From NCBI GenBank assembly GCA_964617825.1, contig CAZTWL010000024.1:1-64000 (forward strand): DNA of 64,000 bases, read 5' to 3'. Every line of letters starts with the position of its first letter. Positions within the stretch are counted from its first letter, which is position 1. Below the pieces are notes generated by a model. It was not told where the DNA came from. It ran no database searches and worked only from the letters and a program-made list of their open reading frames with translations. The position numbers were made by a program, and so were the translations under genes. Shown here one piece after another: positions 25,301-34,433 of the stretch. The stretch is from VSJD01 sp964617825. GTDB taxonomy: Bacteria > Verrucomicrobiota > Kiritimatiellia > JAAZAB01.

Positions 25301-28141
25301 TTAATCTTCACGCGACAGGGAGATATCGTCGACAATGGCCGCGGTATCTTTGGGCCCCTGGTAAGAGAGCATCAGCCCCACCCATTCGTTCGTCTTGATG
25401 GTGTAATGCGCCGAGTAGACTTTCGTTTCCTCGGTAAGCTTGAACGACCCGGCATTTTCCGTCGGGTGGATCTTGCGTCTGTAGCCGTTTTTTTCATTGG
25501 GGTCGTTGGTATCGGTATAGCGCAGGAAAGAAATGCCCAGGTTTCCTCCTCCCGCTCCCGAAGCCTTGCAGGAAACCATGATCTTTCGTTCCGCAGGAAC
25601 CTGCGGCAGCGCCATATACAAAAGCTGAAACATGTTCCCGTAAGAGTTGATCTTGACGGCGTTCCCGTTCGTCATGATCAGCGGCTCTGCGCCGTTCAGC
25701 GACCAGCTCTTGATGGTCTTGTCCTGAAGATCGTCCAGCGAGCCATTGTCAAGGCAGGGAGAGCCCATGACAATTCCGCGGTAACCGGAAGTGTCGTGAT
25801 GTTCAACGCCATCGAGCGAGAACACTCCCGCGTAGGCGTCCGCGCTTGCGACTTTCCGATTGCGTGCGGCATGAATGCGCCAGAGTTCGCCGCGTTCCAG
25901 CTTGCCGATCTTGCTGATCGGGACCTGCAGCTCGATCACATAACGGTCCTTGAGAACCTTGGCGGCCGCCTTGACGCCGAGATCCACTTCGGCGTTATTG
26001 CCGGGACAAGCGGCATCATAGACAACGCCTTTCGGGTTCACGGCAACATGAAAATATTCCTGCGCGGCGCTCGGAGGCATGATAAACAGCTCGATGGAGT
26101 CGTCGCCCCAGACATTCTTGTCTTTCGCGGCCTTCATGACCAGACCGGAAGGATCGGGTTCCAGGGCGGTGACAAGAAAATACAGGTTTTCCGAATCGGA
26201 AAGCATGCCGATGGTGGTTTTCAGATTTTCCTCGACCGGCTTATCCTTGTCGCGGAACGTCCGCTTAAAGTCGCTGGTATAAAATGCCCGGGCCCATTCG
26301 GCTTCGTTCCCGTCGCCGTCAATCGTGATTTCCCCCTGCCTGGTGGGCGCCGCATAGCTCTTGCCAAGTTTGGCGGCGAGTTCTGCGTTGGGCTTGATCC
26401 AATAACGCTCGAGATAGAAACGGTCGCCTTGGACGCGCGCCTTGATCAAAGGATCGTTGGCCGCCAACTTGTCGGCTTCGTCCAAGCAGGCAAGGAGCTT
26501 CGCTTTGCTTTCGGGATGATTTAAAAGAGCGGGCCGGCGCTGGTCGCGGGTCGGATACCCCATGCAGAGGGACGAGTTATCCCAAAGCATGCGGCGCAGA
26601 TCATGATACTTCTTCATCGCGGGATATGCCGCCCCGTAATATTTGGACTCGATATCGGCAAGGATCGTTTCCGCATCCAGTTCGGGATCCCAGAGAAGCT
26701 TGCTTGTGACATAGAGCCACTGCCAGTTGGAATTGAATACGTCCGCGCGCTCGTCATATCCTTTGACTTCCGGAACGAAAGCCGCATCCGGAAACAGCGC
26801 CTCCTCTTTCCATCCGATGAGCCCGAGCTCCTTGTAGAACTTCAAATCTTGTGCCTGGCGCTTTTCCAACGGTACGTACAGCGGCGGCGTGCATGACGTA
26901 TATTCATAGGTCCGAATGTTGGGAACGATTCGTTTCCATTCCTTCAAGAGGTTTAACAGGACGACGTTGCGCCGGCAGGAGGGATCATCCAGCGCATGCC
27001 CGTAGCACCGTCCGTGAATGCAGAAATAGATGTTCAAACGCGGGTCATATTTGACGTTTTTTGGAATGGAACGGTAAGTGTGATAAGCCCATACGGTCAG
27101 ATTTGCGTCGGGATGCTTGGCATAGACCTGATCGGCGATTTTCGCGCATACCTTATGAAAGCGGGTCGATACGTTGTGATAGTCGAAAGTCTCCGTTTCA
27201 TCCAACTTCCGGCATTCGGGACATTCGCACCAGCCGGTCGTGGAATCCACCATCCCCATGAGCAGGCCGACGCGTTCCGGCGGATATTTCGCATACAATC
27301 CTTCCAGATATTGGATGACAAGGCTCTGTACATCGGGATTGGAAATGCAGTATTGTTTTTCGGAATGCTTTGTGAGCACGCGCTTGCCGTCAATCATGCT
27401 GAAATATTCGGGATGCGTCGCAAACAGCGCCGCTGGAACGGCATCCGAAAAAGTAGTGTGTCCGCCCGAGATGGAGACATGATCGGGCAATCGCGCCTGA
27501 TAATAGGGATCCTTGATGTTATTCGCAAACGACCATGCCGCCGGAACATGAAACTTGTTGCGCACGGAATAGTTCCGCCCATTGATCGGCGGCGGATTGG
27601 CTGCCGCAGCGCAATGACTGAGCATGCGATATTTGAAAAAGGGCTGCTTGAAACATTCGAAATCAGGCAGCAATATGGTTTGCTGCTTCGGAACATATTC
27701 TCCGGGATCGGCCGCCGTGGCCGCTTTCAGCCAACGAACGCCGAGTTTTTCCTCCAGCAGCGTATAGACGCCCCAAAGCTCCGCCACCCGTTTTTTACCG
27801 ACGATGTAAAGCTTATCCCCTTTGCAATAGAGATAAAACGCTTCGATGTTTTGGGTCGCTTCCAGCCTGTTCCTGACGGCGGTCGGAACATCCTGAAGAG
27901 TTTGCAGGGTTCCGATGACGATTTGATTCGGCTGCTGCGATTGGCCAATTTCGATTCCCAACGATTTGCCCGAAATTTTAGCGACATACTCCGCAAGCTC
28001 CTGGGCGCCCACCTTGGAACTTTCCTCCGCATTTTGCGGAATCACGATCGCGGTGTCTCCCGTAAGATCGAACGCGCGCAAATATGCCGGGAAAAGGAGC
28101 GCCAAAGCTGCCGCGGCCAAAAACGACAATTTGTTTTTCAT
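25301..28141 (-). CDS. Secreted DUF4838 protein with CBM9-like module
   Basis: A 946-residue protein with a signal peptide (about 23 residues ending YLRAFD). Residues about 30-150 resemble the alpha-glucuronidase-type N-terminal domain (GAQELAEYVAKISGK, LWGVYTLLEEKLGVRW). Residues about 160-560 are the DUF4838 TIM-barrel region, with WCECPECRK and ISGGHTTF. Residues about 600-790 are a CBM9-like domain (GEITIDGDGNEAEW, DDSIELFI), followed by a C-terminal beta-sandwich. DUF4838 proteins are thought to be glycoside hydrolases, without assigned substrates. It is transcribed toward the remnant region and divergently from the oxidase gene. It shares the CBM9-like fold with the proteins at 11148 and 14173. 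Confidence 0.75.
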   Translation of the reverse strand: MKNKLSFLAAAALALLFPAYLRAFDLTGDTAIVIPQNAEESSKVGAQELAEYVAKISGKSLGIEIGQSQQPNQIVIGTLQTLQDVPTAVRNRLEATQNIEAFYLYCKGDKLYIVGKKRVAELWGVYTLLEEKLGVRWLKAATAADPGEYVPKQQTILLPDFECFKQPFFKYRMLSHCAAAANPPPINGRNYSVRNKFHVPAAWSFANNIKDPYYQARLPDHVSISGGHTTFSDAVPAALFATHPEYFSMIDGKRVLTKHSEKQYCISNPDVQSLVIQYLEGLYAKYPPERVGLLMGMVDSTTGWCECPECRKLDETETFDYHNVSTRFHKVCAKIADQVYAKHPDANLTVWAYHTYRSIPKNVKYDPRLNIYFCIHGRCYGHALDDPSCRRNVVLLNLLKEWKRIVPNIRTYEYTSCTPPLYVPLEKRQAQDLKFYKELGLIGWKEEALFPDAAFVPEVKGYDERADVFNSNWQWLYVTSKLLWDPELDAETILADIESKYYGAAYPAMKKYHDLRRMLWDNSSLCMGYPTRDQRRPALLNHPESKAKLLACLDEADKLAANDPLIKARVQGDRFYLERYWIKPNAELAAKLGKSYAAPTRQGEITIDGDGNEAEWARAFYTSDFKRTFRDKDKPVEENLKTTIGMLSDSENLYFLVTALEPDPSGLVMKAAKDKNVWGDDSIELFIMPPSAAQEYFHVAVNPKGVVYDAACPGNNAEVDLGVKAAAKVLKDRYVIELQVPISKIGKLERGELWRIHAARNRKVASADAYAGVFSLDGVEHHDTSGYRGIVMGSPCLDNGSLDDLQDKTIKSWSLNGAEPLIMTNGNAVKINSYGNMFQLLYMALPQVPAERKIMVSCKASGAGGGNLGISFLRYTDTNDPNEKNGYRRKIHPTENAGSFKLTEETKVYSAHYTIKTNEWVGLMLSYQGPKDTAAIVDDISLSRED

Positions 28142-28320
28142 GGCTTGTTGTGACGGTCAATCCTTATTTGAATTTATTCTCGCGGCCTGTCGGTCCGATC
28201 ATCTCACGGCCAAGACTGGAGGATGAGTGCCATAAACACCGATAGGATGCAACATGAAAATGCGGGGTTCTCCCGTTCGCTTCCTGCCCAAAGGCGTTAT
28301 GATTGCAGGCCTCAATATGC

Positions 28321-28348
28321 TTGATGGCGCGCGGATTCATGCTATTCT
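28321..28348 (+). promoter_or_regulatory. Possible promoter in the 326-base divergent gap
   Basis: The gap 28142-28467 lies between divergent genes. On the + strand TTGATG (28321-28326) and TATTCT (28343-28348) are separated by 16 bases and would transcribe the oxidase gene with a leader of about 110 bases. Nothing else was recognised in this gap. Confidence 0.25.
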
Positions 28349-28467
28349 GCGCTCCTTCGTCGCCCTTGGCCGCGAAAAAATAACCGAGCGCAACTTGGAA
28401 TACATAGCGGACGGGACACACCGGACAACCAAACGCAAAAATCGGTTTTATTTCTGCAAGTATTGCC

Positions 28468-30108
28468 ATGCACCATCGATTGACAGCCATGAATCTTCCG
28501 ACGCCCGCCGCGGCCCTGCCGCCCGAGCTGGCGCCGGAAACGGCGGATAGTTACCTGACCGACGAATCCCGCCTGCACGGACACGCCGAGCGCCTGTTTT
28601 TTCCATCGTCGGAAGCGGAAGTGTCCGCCGTATTGAAGGCGGCGGCCGACCAGGGCAAGCCGGTCACGATTTCCGGCGGCCGTACCGGGATTGCCGGCGG
28701 AGCCGTGCCGGAAGGCGGCTGGCTGATCAGTTTCGACAAGTTCAACCGCCTGACTGGTCTGCATTACGATGCGGGCGCCAACCGGTTTTACCTGCATTGC
28801 CAGCCGGGCGTTACGCTGGAAACCATCCACGCGGCCATGGAAAGCAAACGGTTTCCCGGCGAAGAAACCTGGGACGCCGCATCGCTGTCTGCCCTGCAAC
28901 AATTGCGTGCCAAAGGCGCCTGGATGTTCCCGCCCGACCCGACGGAGCGTTCTGCAACCTTGGGCGGCATGGCCGCCTGCAACGCTTCCGGCGCACGCAC
29001 GCTTTTTTACGGGCCGACGCGCCGCTATGTGGAACGCGTACGCGCCGTTCTGGTCGGCGGTTGCGTGCTGGATGTAACCCGCGGCGCCAGCGTTGCCGCG
29101 GCGAACGGAACTTTTCAACTGGTTTTGCCGGATGGAACCACGCGCACAGGGCAAATCCCAGCCTATCGCATGCCGGCAGTCAAAAACGCGGCCGGTTATT
29201 TTGCGCAGCCGGGGATGGACCTGCTGGATTTGCTGATCGGCTCGGAAGGAACCCTGGCCGTGATCACCGAACTCGCGATCACGCTGATTCCGGCTCCGGA
29301 AACGATTTTGGGCGTCATCGGCTTTTTTCCTTCCGAGCCGGAAGCCTTGAATTTCGTGCGCGCGGCGCGCGGCGAAAAGCCGTTAGTCGGGGCCCCGGCG
29401 CTGCCTGCACGGCCACTGGCGCTGGAATATTTCGACGCCAATGCCCTGAATCTCCTGCGTGACCAGAAAAGGCAACAAGGCCCGACAAGCGCCATTCCGG
29501 CCCTGCCGGAAAAGGCGCATACGGCCGTTTACATCGAACTGGCCACCACGGAAGCGGAGCTCGAGTCGACGGCCGAAGCGCTCCTGGCGCTCCTGGAAGT
29601 CTGCGGGAGTTCCGCGGATACGGCCTGGACCGCCATGACCAACGAAGAAACCGAACGTTTGAAAGCCTTCCGCCATGCCCTGCCGGAAACGATCAATCAG
29701 CGGATCGGTGAACGGGCCCGGAAATTTCCGGGATTGACCAAGCTGGGCACCGATTTGGCCGTGCCCGACGAAGCCCTGATGAAAATGATGGCGGCCTACC
29801 GGGAATTGCTGGATGCCGCGGCCCTGGATTATGTCATCTTCGGCCACATCGGCAACAACCACGTCCACGTCAATATACTTCCGCGCAACCTGGACGAGTA
29901 TGTCCGGGGCAAAGCGCTCTATCTCGAACTGGCGCGCAAGGCGCTGGCCTGGGGCGGCACGGTCGCCGGCGAACATGGCATCGGTAAATTGAAAAAGCCT
30001 TTCCTGCGCCTGATGTTCGGCGAAGACGGCATCGCCGCCATGCGCGCCGTCAAACGCATCTTCGACCCCTCCGGCCTTCTGAACCCGGCCACACTCTTCG
30101 ACCCCTGA
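28468..30108 (+). CDS. FAD-linked oxidase, GlcD/D-lactate dehydrogenase type
   Basis: A 546-residue flavoprotein. The N-terminal FAD-binding (PCMH-type) domain shows VTISGGRTGIAGGAVP and later ERSATLGGMAACNASGAR. The C-terminal cap domain has FGHIGNNHVHVNILPR and AGEHGIGKLKKPFL, typical of the GlcD/D-lactate dehydrogenase family. It oxidises a D-2-hydroxy acid and passes electrons to a carrier. No cysteine-rich iron-sulfur partner is encoded nearby. The start is uncertain: ATG 28468 or 28489 are both possible and neither has a strong ribosome site. Confidence 0.85.
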   Translation: MHHRLTAMNLPTPAAALPPELAPETADSYLTDESRLHGHAERLFFPSSEAEVSAVLKAAADQGKPVTISGGRTGIAGGAVPEGGWLISFDKFNRLTGLHYDAGANRFYLHCQPGVTLETIHAAMESKRFPGEETWDAASLSALQQLRAKGAWMFPPDPTERSATLGGMAACNASGARTLFYGPTRRYVERVRAVLVGGCVLDVTRGASVAAANGTFQLVLPDGTTRTGQIPAYRMPAVKNAAGYFAQPGMDLLDLLIGSEGTLAVITELAITLIPAPETILGVIGFFPSEPEALNFVRAARGEKPLVGAPALPARPLALEYFDANALNLLRDQKRQQGPTSAIPALPEKAHTAVYIELATTEAELESTAEALLALLEVCGSSADTAWTAMTNEETERLKAFRHALPETINQRIGERARKFPGLTKLGTDLAVPDEALMKMMAAYRELLDAAALDYVIFGHIGNNHVHVNILPRNLDEYVRGKALYLELARKALAWGGTVAGEHGIGKLKKPFLRLMFGEDGIAAMRAVKRIFDPSGLLNPATLFDP

Positions 30109-30181
30109 ACTAAATTTTTGCAAATCAAGCTCGGATCGATCCGGTTTTGTCCTTAAATAACGGCTGAAAAAGGATAAATCA

Positions 30182-30967
30182 GTGCAAACCTTCGAATCAA
30201 TCGAAAAACGATATCGGCAGCCGGGACAGATCGTTGTCACCGCACACCGTGGATTTTCCGGAAAATATCCGGAAAACACACTTGAAGCTTTCCGGGAAGC
30301 CGTTGCGCTCGGCGTCGCCTTTGTCGAGTTCGATGTGCGCTGCTCAAGCGACGGCGTGCCGATGGTCCTGCATGACCCAACGGTCGATCGCACCACCGAC
30401 GGTCACGGGAAAATCGATTCGCTTTCCCTGGCTGAACTGCGCCGCTTGAATGCATCGTACTGGAACGGTCCCCACGATACGGGCCGCCGCTTGAATTCGC
30501 CCGCCCGGGCCAAAGCGCAAATCCCGACGCTGGAAGAAGCCCTTGAATTGCTGGCCGGTAAAACGCTTCTCAATATCCAGGTCTATGAAACGCAACGCCG
30601 TGGGCAGGAGGCGATTTGCCGCCTGTATCGGCGCTTCAAGCTCTATGGCAACGCATTTCTGATGATGGCCACCTTTGCCGATGCCGAAGCTATCCGCGAA
30701 ATCGACAAGGATATCGCCCTGTGCGTGGGCGAGGCGCGGAACGACTTGCAACGCCACAAGAATTTCGGGTTGACGTTTGTCCAGCCGGTACGCGCGCTTG
30801 TTAATCCTGCATTCTGCGATGAAATCGGGCGCCTCGGCCTTTGTCCCAACATGTTTTATGCCAATACGGCTGAAGACTGCCGGAAGTATATCGCCTGGGG
30901 CATGCGCGGAATAATGTCCGACCGCCCTGACATCGTTCTTCAAGTCGCGGCGGAACGGCAGGCGTGA
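30182..30967 (+). CDS. Glycerophosphodiester phosphodiesterase
   Basis: A 261-residue GDPD-family enzyme with a GTG start. It shows the family's catalytic set: HRGFSGKYPENT near residue 22 (His, Arg and Glu), VEFDVRCSSDG (Glu and Asp metal ligands) and MVLHDPTVDRTT (catalytic His). It hydrolyses glycerophosphodiesters to glycerol-3-phosphate and an alcohol. No signal peptide is visible, so it is likely cytoplasmic, like UgpQ. It converges with the epimerase gene, whose stop is 24 bases away. Confidence 0.88.
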   Translation: MQTFESIEKRYRQPGQIVVTAHRGFSGKYPENTLEAFREAVALGVAFVEFDVRCSSDGVPMVLHDPTVDRTTDGHGKIDSLSLAELRRLNASYWNGPHDTGRRLNSPARAKAQIPTLEEALELLAGKTLLNIQVYETQRRGQEAICRLYRRFKLYGNAFLMMATFADAEAIREIDKDIALCVGEARNDLQRHKNFGLTFVQPVRALVNPAFCDEIGRLGLCPNMFYANTAEDCRKYIAWGMRGIMSDRPDIVLQVAAERQA

Positions 30968-30991
30968 CCCGCAAAAAATTAACGGGCCGGC

Positions 30992-32005
30992 TTAAACTGC
31001 CGATTTCATTCGGATTTGCTCAATCCGAATTTCGCTGGAAGTTTGCCAGGTCTGCCCCGGCGCCAGGGATATCATTCCGGTAACGGTTGCCGGCAGTCGC
31101 AAATTACGGGCATTGACCATGCAAGTCTGCGGTTCCGGGCAAATAAAACCTTTGCTGCCGCCGCCGTTCCACAAGACCCAATGCCCATAAGCCGCGCCGA
31201 CATCATAAACCAATTTAACGTCGGCACGTGGACAACTCAGCTCCGCGCCGTTAAAAGCTTCCACGGTTCCCGCCGGATAATGCGCCGAAATCGGTTCGGC
31301 AATCGGCGCGATCCCAATGGACTTCAAGAGCTTTTCCCGCTCGTTAAGCGGCAGGGCTTTTCCCGACGGCAAATACCTTTCCTGATCCATTTCCCAGCGC
31401 TTATCGCCGATCGTCACCCGCAACGAATAATCCGCCGCAGCGGTTCCGGCAACAAACGGGATATTGAACGCCGTATGGAATCCCAGGCAGACAGGCATCG
31501 GGGCATCGCCGATGTTTTCGATCCTGACGCTCTGGACAAGCCCCTCGCGGCGCAGGGCATATATCAGGCTGAAAACAAATGCAGCGGGAAAAGATTTGTA
31601 AGCGGCAGAGTCCGCGTTCTGCTCGAAAACCATCCCGATTTCGGCCGTATTGTCGATTGTCGTCAGGCGCTCGACTTTCCACGGCGCCGCCAACAGCAGG
31701 CCGTGAATATGATTGCCGCGATTCGGCTCATTAATCGGCAAACGGTATTCCCGGCCGTCGAAATCGAAACGGCCTTCGGCAATCCGGTTAGGAGGAAATA
31801 AAACCGGAATACCCCACACCGCCGGGTGTTCCCGGAGCGCTGCCACAGTCGGGGGCGTGCGCAGGATATCGAAGCCGCGGGTTCGGTTGGTCAGGCTGAT
31901 CAGATGGGCGCCGCACTGCGGCACGACCAACGCCTCCCAGTCCCCGGCCCTTAACCGTGTCGCCGGTTCGTTATCCCATGTTACGCGGCAGACTTCCGCA
32001 GTCAT
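30992..32005 (-). CDS. Aldose 1-epimerase family protein
   Basis: A 337-residue protein of the galactose mutarotase-like superfamily. It has GIPVLFPPNRI and HGLLLAAPW in the N-terminal half, FHTAFNIPF centrally and CPEPQTCMVN near the C-terminus. The ATG at 32005 is chosen because GGAGG lies 10 bases upstream; an in-frame start 117 bases earlier would overlap nth. It interconverts alpha and beta anomers of an aldose or phospho-sugar. Transcribed in the same direction as nth, 62 bases downstream. Confidence 0.82.
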   Translation of the reverse strand: MTAEVCRVTWDNEPATRLRAGDWEALVVPQCGAHLISLTNRTRGFDILRTPPTVAALREHPAVWGIPVLFPPNRIAEGRFDFDGREYRLPINEPNRGNHIHGLLLAAPWKVERLTTIDNTAEIGMVFEQNADSAAYKSFPAAFVFSLIYALRREGLVQSVRIENIGDAPMPVCLGFHTAFNIPFVAGTAAADYSLRVTIGDKRWEMDQERYLPSGKALPLNEREKLLKSIGIAPIAEPISAHYPAGTVEAFNGAELSCPRADVKLVYDVGAAYGHWVLWNGGGSKGFICPEPQTCMVNARNLRLPATVTGMISLAPGQTWQTSSEIRIEQIRMKSAV

Positions 32006-32067
32006 TTGACGTGCGCCTCCGATAAGATCCCTGGTCTCTGGAATCGATTTTAATCCCCATGCGTGCA

Positions 32068-32727
32068 TTAATGTCGACGCGCAACAACGCCAACCCGCCG
32101 GCACCAGGCGGCAATCGGGCATTTATCGCATTGCGGACTCACCGGACGGCATACGCTTTGGCCGAAGGATACCAGATAGGAGTTAAAAACCTGCCAATAT
32201 TTCAACGGCAACCGGCGGCGTAAAACCATTTCCGTTTCCAGGGGCGTGCGCGTTCGGATGAGACCCCAGCGGTTGCTGATCCGGTGCACATGGACATCTA
32301 CACAGATCGCCGGTTTATTGAAGGCCACCGCCACCACGAGGTTGGCCGTTTTGCGCCCGACCCCCGGCAGGCGAATCAATTCCTCCACCGTGTCGGGAAT
32401 TTCGCCGTTAAAGCGCTGCGCCACGACTTCGGGAAGGCGTTTCAGCATTTTCGCCTTGGTCCGATAAAACCCCACCGGATAGATCAGACGCTCCAGCTGC
32501 GAACACGATATGCGCCGGAGATCATCCAGGTTGCGGACAACCTTGAAAAGCTTACGGCAAGCCGTTGCCGTGGTCTGATCCAGCGTGCGGGCGCTCAGGA
32601 TTGTCGCCACCAGGACCTGAAAGGGATCCTTGGTGTGGGCCTGGATCAGTTCCACCACGGGTGTTCGTTTGCTGGCGTATTCCCGTTTGAGGATGCGCAT
32701 GACTGAGGGCAAATCTTCAAGGTTCAT
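32068..32727 (-). CDS. nth: Endonuclease III
   Basis: A 219-residue DNA glycosylase/AP lyase for base-excision repair of oxidised pyrimidines. It shows the helix-hairpin-helix LPGVGRKTAN with the catalytic Lys, the catalytic Asp in CVDVHVHRISNR, and the [4Fe-4S] cluster motif C-x6-C-x2-C-x5-C at the C-terminus. The ATG at 32727 fits the family's usual N-terminus; a longer frame adds 21 unlikely residues. The size is normal. Confidence 0.93.
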   Translation of the reverse strand: MNLEDLPSVMRILKREYASKRTPVVELIQAHTKDPFQVLVATILSARTLDQTTATACRKLFKVVRNLDDLRRISCSQLERLIYPVGFYRTKAKMLKRLPEVVAQRFNGEIPDTVEELIRLPGVGRKTANLVVAVAFNKPAICVDVHVHRISNRWGLIRTRTPLETEMVLRRRLPLKYWQVFNSYLVSFGQSVCRPVSPQCDKCPIAAWCRRVGVVARRH

Positions 32728-32792
32728 GGGCGTAGAATAAGGCATTAACGCCCGGGCGGCAAGCGTCGGAATTGGCCGAAGGACCCGCACCC

Positions 32793-32817
32793 GTACGATC
32801 GGCCTGCACCATCGTAC
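32793..32817. repeat. Inverted repeat between the serine hydrolase and nth
   Basis: A perfect 7-base inverted repeat, GTACGAT (32793-32799) and ATCGTAC (32811-32817), with an 11-base loop. It lies just beyond the stop of the serine hydrolase and upstream of nth. There is no T-tract on either side, so it is either a weak terminator or an operator. Confidence 0.35.
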
Positions 32818-32820
32818 CCG

Positions 32821-34302
32821 CTATTCCTCGCAAGCGCCGCTGGCAAAGCCTACGTATTCGCCGAAGAACCACTCGGCGTGTTTGCCCATCAGCACCGTGA
32901 CAGAGTTATCTTTGAAAACGAATTGCATTTTCAGCGTGCCGACGTGGTCATCGATTGCATAGCAATACACCAGCAGGGATTCCGGCATCGCCCACGCCGC
33001 GGAGCAGAGGCATTCATAACCCCTGCCGTACGGGATTCCAATCCGCCGGCCGTTGTAGTGCGTTTCGGGGAAGGCTTGAGCAATTTGCCGGCCAAACCCG
33101 AAACGCAGCGAATGGGCGCCCGTCGCATTTTCGTAGTCCAGAGAACCTTCGCCGTCCCCGAAGGCAAAACGGAGAATTTTGATGCCCATGGCGTTGTCAG
33201 CCAGAGTATAAGTTTTGCCGGAAACGGACGCCGCCGTGGGAGAAACACTGGCGCCTTCAACCGTCAACACCGACAGCCGCCCCAGCATGTCCTGCAAGCC
33301 CGCGCAAGCGGCGGCATTTGCCGGCAGTTTATCCCCTTTTTGAAGGTGGGGATACAGTTCCGTCCACAGGGCCTCGTAAATCAGGGAGAAGCCCGAAGGA
33401 ATGGCTTGCGTGTCGGCAGTGGTCACAAGGACAAAGTCCTGTTCGGGCAGGCAAACCGCGATCTGACTGCCCATCCCGAGACAGGCAAAGCCATTGTTAC
33501 GGGTGCGCCAGAACTGGTAGCCATAGCCGAAGCTGAGCTCGACTTCATCGGCCGTCAGCGCATTGTCGATCTGGCGGGAGGTCGCGGCGCGGATGTAGTC
33601 TTCGGGAATTAGCTGCGCACCGTCGAATCGGCCGTCATTCATGCACACAAGCGCAAATTTGGCAAGATCGCGCGGCGTACACAGCACGCCGGAGCCCCCC
33701 CAATCATGGCCGCAGGCGGTCTTGATGCATTCTATGTCTTCATTCATGCCCAGCGGCGCAAACAGGCGGGGACGCAGGTATTCGATGAATTCCACGCCGG
33801 TGATGCGATAGATTACGATACACAGCATGACCGTAGCCGTGGTATCGTAGGAGAAGATTTTGCCGGGCAAATGGGTTGGCGGCGTGGCAAAGAATGCGTC
33901 CGCCCAGTCGGGGCCCTTGTAATAGGCGCATTCGGTATGCGGGGTCGCCATCATCAGCAAGTCCCGGATGGTTGCCTGCGCCAAGAATGGGTGCAGGCTG
34001 GAGGACGCTTTGTCGGGAAAGAATTGGGCGACCCGGTCGGAAAGCTTCAGCTTGCCCTCGCCGATCAAAATGCCGACGGCAACGGACACAAAACTCTTGC
34101 TCGTCGAATGCATCCGATGTTTGCGGTTGAGGTCAAAAGGCTTGTAATAGCCTTCCACGGCGATTTGTCCATGGCGCAGCATCAACACGCTGTGCATGGG
34201 AAGCCGTTTGGCCGCAAGCTTCCGGAAAAAACGCACAACGGCATCGGACGGTATTCCAACAGCTTCAGGTGAAGTAATTGGCAACGGATGTTTTTCACTC
34301 AT
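32821..34302 (-). CDS. Beta-lactamase-family serine hydrolase
   Basis: A 493-residue protein of the serine beta-lactamase/penicillin-binding-protein-like family. Ser66 and Lys69 in HSTSKSF form the SxxK motif. The hydrolase domain spans about 10-330 and a beta-rich C-terminal domain of about 150 residues follows. No signal peptide is visible. Many such proteins are esterases or peptidases rather than beta-lactamases. A ribosome site AAGGA lies 7 bases before the ATG. Role unknown; the lack of an export signal argues against antibiotic resistance. Confidence 0.8.
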   Translation of the reverse strand: MSEKHPLPITSPEAVGIPSDAVVRFFRKLAAKRLPMHSVLMLRHGQIAVEGYYKPFDLNRKHRMHSTSKSFVSVAVGILIGEGKLKLSDRVAQFFPDKASSSLHPFLAQATIRDLLMMATPHTECAYYKGPDWADAFFATPPTHLPGKIFSYDTTATVMLCIVIYRITGVEFIEYLRPRLFAPLGMNEDIECIKTACGHDWGGSGVLCTPRDLAKFALVCMNDGRFDGAQLIPEDYIRAATSRQIDNALTADEVELSFGYGYQFWRTRNNGFACLGMGSQIAVCLPEQDFVLVTTADTQAIPSGFSLIYEALWTELYPHLQKGDKLPANAAACAGLQDMLGRLSVLTVEGASVSPTAASVSGKTYTLADNAMGIKILRFAFGDGEGSLDYENATGAHSLRFGFGRQIAQAFPETHYNGRRIGIPYGRGYECLCSAAWAMPESLLVYCYAIDDHVGTLKMQFVFKDNSVTVLMGKHAEWFFGEYVGFASGACEE

Positions 34303-34433
34303 AATGGATCCTTAATTAATTTCCGCAAATACTGTGACTTAATTTTGTCGCCGGTCGTGTGTTTCCGACGGCGAACCAACCCGGTTTGCCGGCAAATCGC
34401 CGGCAGCTGAAAACGGCTGCGGCGCCGGCCAAG

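Noticed and set aside
24816..25304. A 162-codon Arg-rich frame after the hydrolase gene
   Set aside because: The GH95-like remnant is in another frame here and the Arg-rich protein shows only frame-shifted GC codons.
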